Assembly: GCA_002286715.1 (NCBI GenBank)
Contig: NSJX01000001.1
Span: 2,719,929-2,783,928, forward strand
Length of the DNA stretch: 64,000 nt
Direction: 5' to 3'
Source: Dentipellis sp. KUC8613
Taxonomy: Eukaryota; Basidiomycota; Agaricomycetes; Russulales; Hericiaceae
The notes under the pieces are model-generated. The model saw nothing but the letters and a program-made list of their open reading frames with translations, did not search any database and had not been told where the DNA came from. Shown here in pieces: positions 57,339 through 64,000 of the stretch (position 1 is its first letter; each line of letters opens with the position of its first letter). A program made the position numbers and the translations under genes.

Positions 57339-59650
57339 ATGGCTCAAGCCACTACCCCCACCGTCGCTGCTGTCGTTACTGACGCCCACGAAGCCCGCAC
57401 GCTGACCATCCTATACGCAACAGAGACAGGGAATGCACAAGAAGTCGCAGATCGCATTGCGCGGCACTGCCGGAGAATCCACTTCCAATGTCTTGTGCGC
57501 GCAATGGACGCTTACCCCGTAGTAAGTCACTCGAGCACTTCTCCTAGGCCTTTCAAACTGAATAAGAGCAGCACGATATTCTTGATGAGCATCTCGTGAT
57601 ATTTGTGGTATCTACAACTGGTTCAGGCAAAGAACCAAGGCCGATGACGCCCATGTGGAACATGCTCCTGCGAGGAGATCTACCCCACGATCTATTTGAC
57701 CATCTCGCATACGCAGTGCTCGGCCTGGGGGACAGCTCGTACGAGAAATTCTGCTGGCCTGCCAAACGCCTATCCCGGAGACTCGCGGGTCTCGGTGCTG
57801 TGGAGCTCTGTCCGCGCGGGGAGGCAGACGACCAGCATCCACTAGGGTATGTTTTCTTTGCATCTCCTTCGAACAAAGAAATCCTCAAGAAACTCCTTAG
57901 ACTCGATGGTGTGGTGGACCCATGGATCAAGAAGCTTCTCGACGAATTGCTTCATCTATATCCTCTTCCGCTGGGAAGTCAGATCGAACCTGCGGATACA
58001 CTTCCTCCACCCCGCGTTCGCCTGTCGCCAGCGACGCCTGACCAGCTGCTTGGCCGCCCTGAGCCGCTCGAGCAGGATCCTCGGTTCCACAGCTTTGAGG
58101 TCATCAAGAACGAGCGTATTACTGCGTCAGACTGGCAGCAGGACGTGCGGCATTTCGAACTTCGGACCGAAGACGACATTTCGTAGGTCCATTCAGGGGC
58201 CAGCTGCATTCTCCCGACACTGATAAGCGGCGGATCCACAGGTACGAGCCAGGAGATGTAGCCGTGATACATCCAGAGGCTCTTCCGGAAGACGTAGACG
58301 CTGTGCTCGAAGCTCTTGGATGGGCGGGCACCGAGGATGCGGATGCACCCATTCGCATTGAGCATGCTTTGGCTGGTACGCATTCGATTCAAGTGTGCTA
58401 CGCCTGTTGTTCACGTTTGGCGATCAGATCAAAGCCTTCCAGACCACCTCCCCACCGTCAGCACGCTGCGCGCGCTCTTCACCCGTCATCTCGATATCAA
58501 CGCTATCCCTAGACGCTCGTTCTTCGCCTTCCTACGGCACTTCACTGACGACGAACGAGAGCAAGAGAAACTAGACGAGTTCGTGTCCCACGAAGGCGCG
58601 GTAGGTCCCCCATAGCGTTGCCTCTGTGTGTAACGCTCACAATAAACTATGGCAACAGGACGACCTGTACGACTACACACACCGCGTACGTCGTACGATC
58701 CGCGAGGTGCTCGCCGAGTTCCGCCACACAAAGATGCCTAAGGAATATGTCTTCGATCTCTTCCCTCCATTGCGCCCACGAGAATTCTCCATCGCAAGCA
58801 GCGTTCTCGTAAGTAGCCCCTAATGCATTTTCCTCGTCGCGATCTGACCAGACATGGGCGCCAGCGCCATCCCCACGAAATCGAGCTGTGCATTGCGATC
58901 GTCCAATACCGCACCAAACTCAAGATTCCCCGGCGAGGCGTCTGCACATCGTATCTTTCCGCTTTGAAAACTGGTGAATGGCGCTGCCTTTTTCCAGCCT
59001 ACTATTCATGCTCATGTAAATTACTGCAGGCGACACAATACGCATCGGGCTCCAGAAAGGCGTGTTATCTCTCCCACCGGACATTAAGGTCCCCGTGATC
59101 TGCGTCGGCCCCGGTACAGGCATAGCGCCCATGCGCGCCCTGCTCGAAGCGCGCGACTTCGCGGGCGCAACAGGTGCGTCGTGTCCTCCTATCTTAGTCT
59201 TCGAATATGAACTTATCCTGCACATCCCAGACAACACGCTGTATTTCGGCTGCCGACACGCTGCGAAGGATCAGCATTACCACCAGGAGTGGGAGGCGCT
59301 ACAAAAGAAAGGGGTGCTGACGTATCGTGCGGCATGCTCTCGTGACGGGCCGGAGGGCACAGCGAGGACGTACGTGCAGCATCTCATTGAGGAGGACTCG
59401 GCGCGGGTGTGGGCACTCGTCAGTGCTGGGGCATGGGTGTACATCTCCGGGTACGTCTCGTCTTGGGATTGAGTTTTTTGATCGACAGGGCTGATACTGT
59501 TGCAGGTCATCGAACAAGATGCCAACCGCGGTGCGCGTTGCGATCGCAGGTGCCGCGCGGAAGGAGGGCGGGCTAAGCGAGGAGGAGGCGAAGGCGTATG
59601 TTGCGAAAATGGAGCGGGAGGGAAGACTGTACGAAGAATGCTGGAGTTGA
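57339..59650 (+). CDS. TAH18: NADPH-dependent diflavin oxidoreductase 1 (TAH18-type)
   Basis: Ten exons (57339-57521, 57572-57846, 57901-58182, 58242-58375, 58428-58600, 58659-58808, 58865-58973, 59030-59173, 59231-59450, 59506-59650) sum to 1,815 nt, 604 residues, the usual size. The flavodoxin-like FMN domain has YATETGNAQEVADRI, STTGSGKEP and LGLGDSSYEKF. The linker/FAD domain has YEPGDVAVIHP and REFSIASS (the R-x-F-S FAD motif), then RRGVCTSYL. The NADPH domain has GPGTGIAPMR and YFGCR, and the C-terminus ends in an aromatic-containing ECWS. TAH18 passes electrons from NADPH to Dre2 in cytosolic iron-sulfur cluster assembly and is essential in yeast. Introns were placed so that each conserved block is restored, for example HPLG | LDGVVDPW. 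No Dre2 gene is seen in this window. Confidence 0.92.
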
Positions 59651-60772
59651 ACACATCTGTAGACTAACGTATGTATCCCGTCTGTAGCAAATATTTAGTA
59701 TTTTCTGTATCATGGATTTGAACTATGTGATCAGTGGTGGACACTGGAAAAAGCACGTATTTTACTGTCAATGCCTGCCATCGGGACCTTATAACTGTCA
59801 CCTCCGGCATCTCCCGAACTCTCGCTCCTCCTGGCGAGCGATTTTCATTCTTGCTCTCTCCCACTCACCGAATTGCTCGTTGTCGACGTTCGGGCTTCCT
59901 CCATCCTCTCTCGCAAATAATTCGATTGCCTATGATTATCAGGGAGGCGTTCAAGCAAATGACTCCAGGAAGGGGTTGTCTAAATCGGCGGTTCGAGGGA
60001 GAACTCAGAAGTCAGAAGTGGATATGGATGTGGCCATACCATTTCGCAGCACTAACAGCGCGTGTATTGCGCAAGGTGAGAAGCTGTTGGCCACGCGTCA
60101 CTGACCAGCGCTATGAAGCAGACGCCATGATGAGCAAGCAATACAGTATCGGCTCTTGCAGGACGCGGATAAGAGGTGTCGCGTTGGCCAACCAAATCGG
60201 TGCCAGCGAAGTCAATGAAGAAGCAGTGCCGACCCCGGCCGCGGCATCTTGCTGGACCGGGTGTACGCAAACGAATGGACTTTCTCTCACAGAGTCTCAC
60301 TTTGGTGGTCTTCCTCGCTGAATCCCGAGTCGGCGATTAGGTCAGTGCTGAATGCGGATTTGTAATCCACCTTCAACGATATGCAGTACTCGATCCGAGA
60401 CCGGACCCGGCAGAACGTTGCCGACGCCACAACGATGGTCAGACGTTTCCTTCTCCTCGAGACAAGGATAGGATGTGATATGCCTTTCAAGCAATCATTA
60501 CTACGCCGTTCCACCTTGTTTCCGGTTGCGAGATTACTCACTGTATTCATCCGGTTCAAAGTGCAGCGTTTCCCGTGTGTGTAAGCTTCTACTCGCAGGC
60601 TCACCGCCTTCTTGCGGTCAAGAGACGCGCATGTTCTCCAGTTCATCTATGGTAATGCAGAGGAGTGCAACTGGTATATAATCCAGGAGGTCGCTCGCTG
60701 TGGTCCTCATCCAATCCACCCTTCCAGTTCAACCACACAGTACTCATACAACCCACTCAACCCCTTCTTACC
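59651..60772. promoter_or_regulatory. Promoter region of the old yellow enzyme gene
   Basis: 1.1 kb with no supported gene. A good TATA box (TATATAA at 60675-60681) lies 92 nt before the ATG at 60773, followed by a C/T-rich leader. A strong TATA box fits an inducible gene. Confidence 0.5.
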
Positions 60773-62040
<1,268 letters not shown>

Positions 62041-62259
62041 ATTCAGACTGTTGCAATGCTTCATGAGTTCTGGGTTTTCTTGTATAGAGTAGAGACATGT
62101 CTTTTTAATTTTACAGTTCTCCTACATCACTATGCGTGCCAGGGCTGCCATATATTGCTCGCCACGTATACAGAGAGCAGAAATGGGTAACAGCAAGTAC
62201 AAGCCTCATGATTAAAGGCTTCGTCGCAAGATTAAAAATTTCACTTGCACTCAATTCAT
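62041..62259. other. Short region between the OYE gene and tRNA-Gly
   Basis: 219 nt, the 3' flank of both genes. No signal is seen beyond a T/A-rich stretch, which may serve Pol III termination on the minus strand (AAAA/TTTT near 62234). Confidence 0.3.
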
Positions 62260-62330
62260 TGCATTATGGGGGAATCGAACCCCCGGCGGGTCGATGGCAA
62301 CGACCCAGGTTACCACTACCCCATTAATGC
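62260..62330 (-). tRNA. tRNA-Gly (anticodon GCC)
   Basis: Read on the minus strand, a 71-nt cloverleaf forms. The acceptor stem pairs GCATTA with TAATGC and ends with discriminator A. The anticodon arm GGTCG/CGACC carries the loop TTGCCAT, giving anticodon GCC. The T arm is five G-C pairs around TTCGATT. The internal promoter boxes A (near GGGGTAGTGG) and B (GGTTCGATTCC) are present. There is no intron. Position 7 of the acceptor stem is an A-A mismatch. Confidence 0.92.
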
Positions 62331-62474
62331 CATAGTTCAGATCAGTTGATTGATATATATATTATCATAACGATCAGGAAGGTGGCCTCATGCAATGCGA
62401 TTGTGGTAAGGCCTGCATACATCTGGATGCTAGAGATAAATGGCAGATTTCTACGAGATCGGTACACATCCGCT

Positions 62475-64000
62475 TCACATGTTCGCAACGTCCTCTGCAT
62501 CTAGGTGGATATAATCCACGTGTCCATTCGGCCTTTCAAGTACTCATGAGTAACACGACAATCCCCAGAGAAAATATGACAACAACTCACCGTCCCGAGC
62601 TGCAATTATATGTCCACGACGTCGAGCGCACCTCACGTGGCCGCGGCGTACCCATCGGGTCATCCGTGCAGTACGCCTCCATTTCGGGGTCTTCCGACGT
62701 GAACAGATATACGATGGTCGGAACGGGGCCCGCAAATGCACCGTGACTAGCAAATAGCTGATGTTGGTGCGCCTGAGGATGGTGTTGTGTCAGGAGGGGC
62801 GGTGGGCCCCAATCGCGAACGGTAAAATTCTGATCAACGGCTGTTCGGGTGACTGCACTCGCACGAGGCTAAGCATGAAAGCGAGGACAGAGAAGACAGG
62901 ACATACCTAGCACAAGCTCATGCGGTGCGATATCATGCCTCTCCCCCACCGCGCCCGCATTCTCGAGGAGGTACTCCCACGCATCGTTGACAGATTCGAA
63001 CCGCGCCTGGCGCCACAGAAACACCGTAATATGCGACTGCGGCATCATGGCCAACGGCCACCCTTCAAGTCGTGGTTGGACGAGTATCGGGCGTATCGCC
63101 TCCTGCTTCGTGAACCCTCCCACAAGGCGCGCCTGCGTGCCGCTTGTCTCTTTCACCGTCGCCAGCTTGCAGCAGCGGCCTGCGCTTGCGTCCGACCCTG
63201 TATCCAGATCGAACACGTTTCCGAGCGGCGTGAAATCCTCGAAGTTGTTCGATTCGGGCAGACGCCCAAAGTCGCCGATGCGCAGGCTGTTGTTGGCGGG
63301 TGCGCGGGCGCGCCAGTACTGGTCGTGCCGCTTGCTGCGGAGGCCGACGCGGCGCAGGGCTGTGAGTGGTATAGATGCCGGTCTGTCCTCGTCGAGGAGA
63401 GCTTCGAGGGCAGGCTCGAGCAGCGGGCTTGATGTGCGGTCGGGGAGGAGGGCGCGCACGAGAGGGGCTAGTTGGCGTAATTTCTGGACAGGGTGCACAT
63501 CAGCACCGTTTACAAGGCGTCAGGGAGGGATGTTACATTAGCAAGTTCGGGTGCGATCTTCGTTGAATCGCTGTTGCCTAGGCGTTCAAGCTCGGAGAGA
63601 TACTGCAACAGGTCAAAGGCGATACGAGACGGTATGAGAGACGGCTTACCTTGATCACACGATCGACGATGGTTTCTATTAGGTTGTAGCTGCGGAATGT
63701 GACCCAATTCCCTTCGCGGGGTTTGGGGAGACCTAACAGGACGTTATTTTCGCTGTCGACAGTAAATGTTGCGTGCTAGCAAAATATTTGAGCATTCATC
63801 CCATGGAGTTATCGAATGAGTAGTACTTCGAGAAAATCTTGAGCCTTGCTGTCATCAAGATCGAGTTGTTGCTGGAGGTACAAGGCTGCTGACTATGCAC
63901 CAGATGATAATCAATATCGGCTGCGACAAGAACGTGGCGTCAGCTTACCCTGATGTCCCGATACTGCGATGTAACACAGTCAAAGATGTAATATTTCAGG
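62475..64000 (-). CDS. Unrecognised protein, N-terminal part outside window
   Basis: Minus-strand exons 63888-63827, 63775-63650, 63602-63537, 63483-62907, 62852-62591 and 62532-62475 join in frame and end at TGA (62475-62477). One or more exons lie to the right, so the gene is cut by the window edge. I do not know the family. Visible features are LLGLPKPREGNWVTFRSYN, a helical YLSELERLGN segment, a middle part with RLPESNNFEDFTPLG, PLAMMPQSHITVFLW and a C-terminal PTIVYLFTSEDPEMEAY. No membrane span or signal is seen in the visible part. The last exon is short and its acceptor (AAAG) is weak; without that intron the protein stops about 18 residues earlier, just after CSSGR. Confidence 0.6.

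Noticed and set aside
57848..57900. Open reading through the TAH18 flavodoxin-FAD junction
   Set aside because: The frame is open, but the residues do not fit the family; splicing 57847-57900 gives HPLG-LDGVVDPW, the conserved form.

Overview
This is 64 kb of nuclear DNA from a filamentous basidiomycete. It is most likely an Agaricomycete and perhaps a member of the Polyporales; that level is inferred from general gene character, not from a marker gene. Nearly every gene is split by many short introns of about 47-100 nt with GT..AG ends. Genes lie on both strands without operons, and the proteins are typical fungal families. I rebuilt the exon-intron structure of most genes by hand and checked that exon lengths add up in frame, so most models below are complete reading frames; the exceptions are stated.

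Layout from left to right: the C-terminal end of a ferric reductase (cut by the left edge); an SRPK-like kinase (minus); F-box gene F1 (plus, frameshifted); a 1,276-residue protein with a disordered N-terminal half and a serine-hydrolase C-terminal half; an aldo/keto reductase (minus); a small unknown protein; a 3-kb gap; a 961-residue Ser/Pro-rich coiled-coil protein; a 3-kb gap; an IML2/TTC39-like protein; a 2.9-kb gap; a REX1-type RNA exonuclease; three F-box genes on the minus strand (F2, F3, F4); a 33-exon RING-SNF2 translocase; an LCL3-like nuclease (minus); an AMS1-type GH38 alpha-mannosidase (minus); F-box gene F5 (plus); a decayed F-box fragment (F6); TAH18-type diflavin reductase; an old-yellow-enzyme reductase; tRNA-Gly(GCC); and an unrecognised protein cut by the right edge.

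The most notable content is the F-box family. Five genes and one relic share one plan: an F-box, then a zinc-ribbon-like C-x2-C-x16-C-x2-C cluster, a central GPLEL...IGR core, and a C-terminal C2H2-like finger (C-x2-C-x12-16-H-x4-H). The last intron falls exactly before the final histidine. Exon lengths of 77 and 80 nt are identical in all five genes. Two intron patterns define two subfamilies. One member (F3) has duplicated its finger exon, one (F1) carries a frameshift and one (F6) is a fragment, so the family is evolving by birth and death. By F-box logic these would be SCF ubiquitin-ligase adaptors with zinc-binding substrate modules, but that role is inferred.

The remaining genes are mostly single-copy housekeeping or metabolic functions (rRNA/snoRNA 3' processing, cytosolic Fe-S assembly, vacuolar glycan turnover, mitochondrial nuclease, DNA repair). 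I see no metabolic cluster linking them. Unusual splicing stands out: an apparent 2-nt exon in the mannosidase gene, exons of 11, 16 and 17 nt in the SNF2 gene, a GC donor in F2 and a problematic micro-exon in the aldo/keto reductase.
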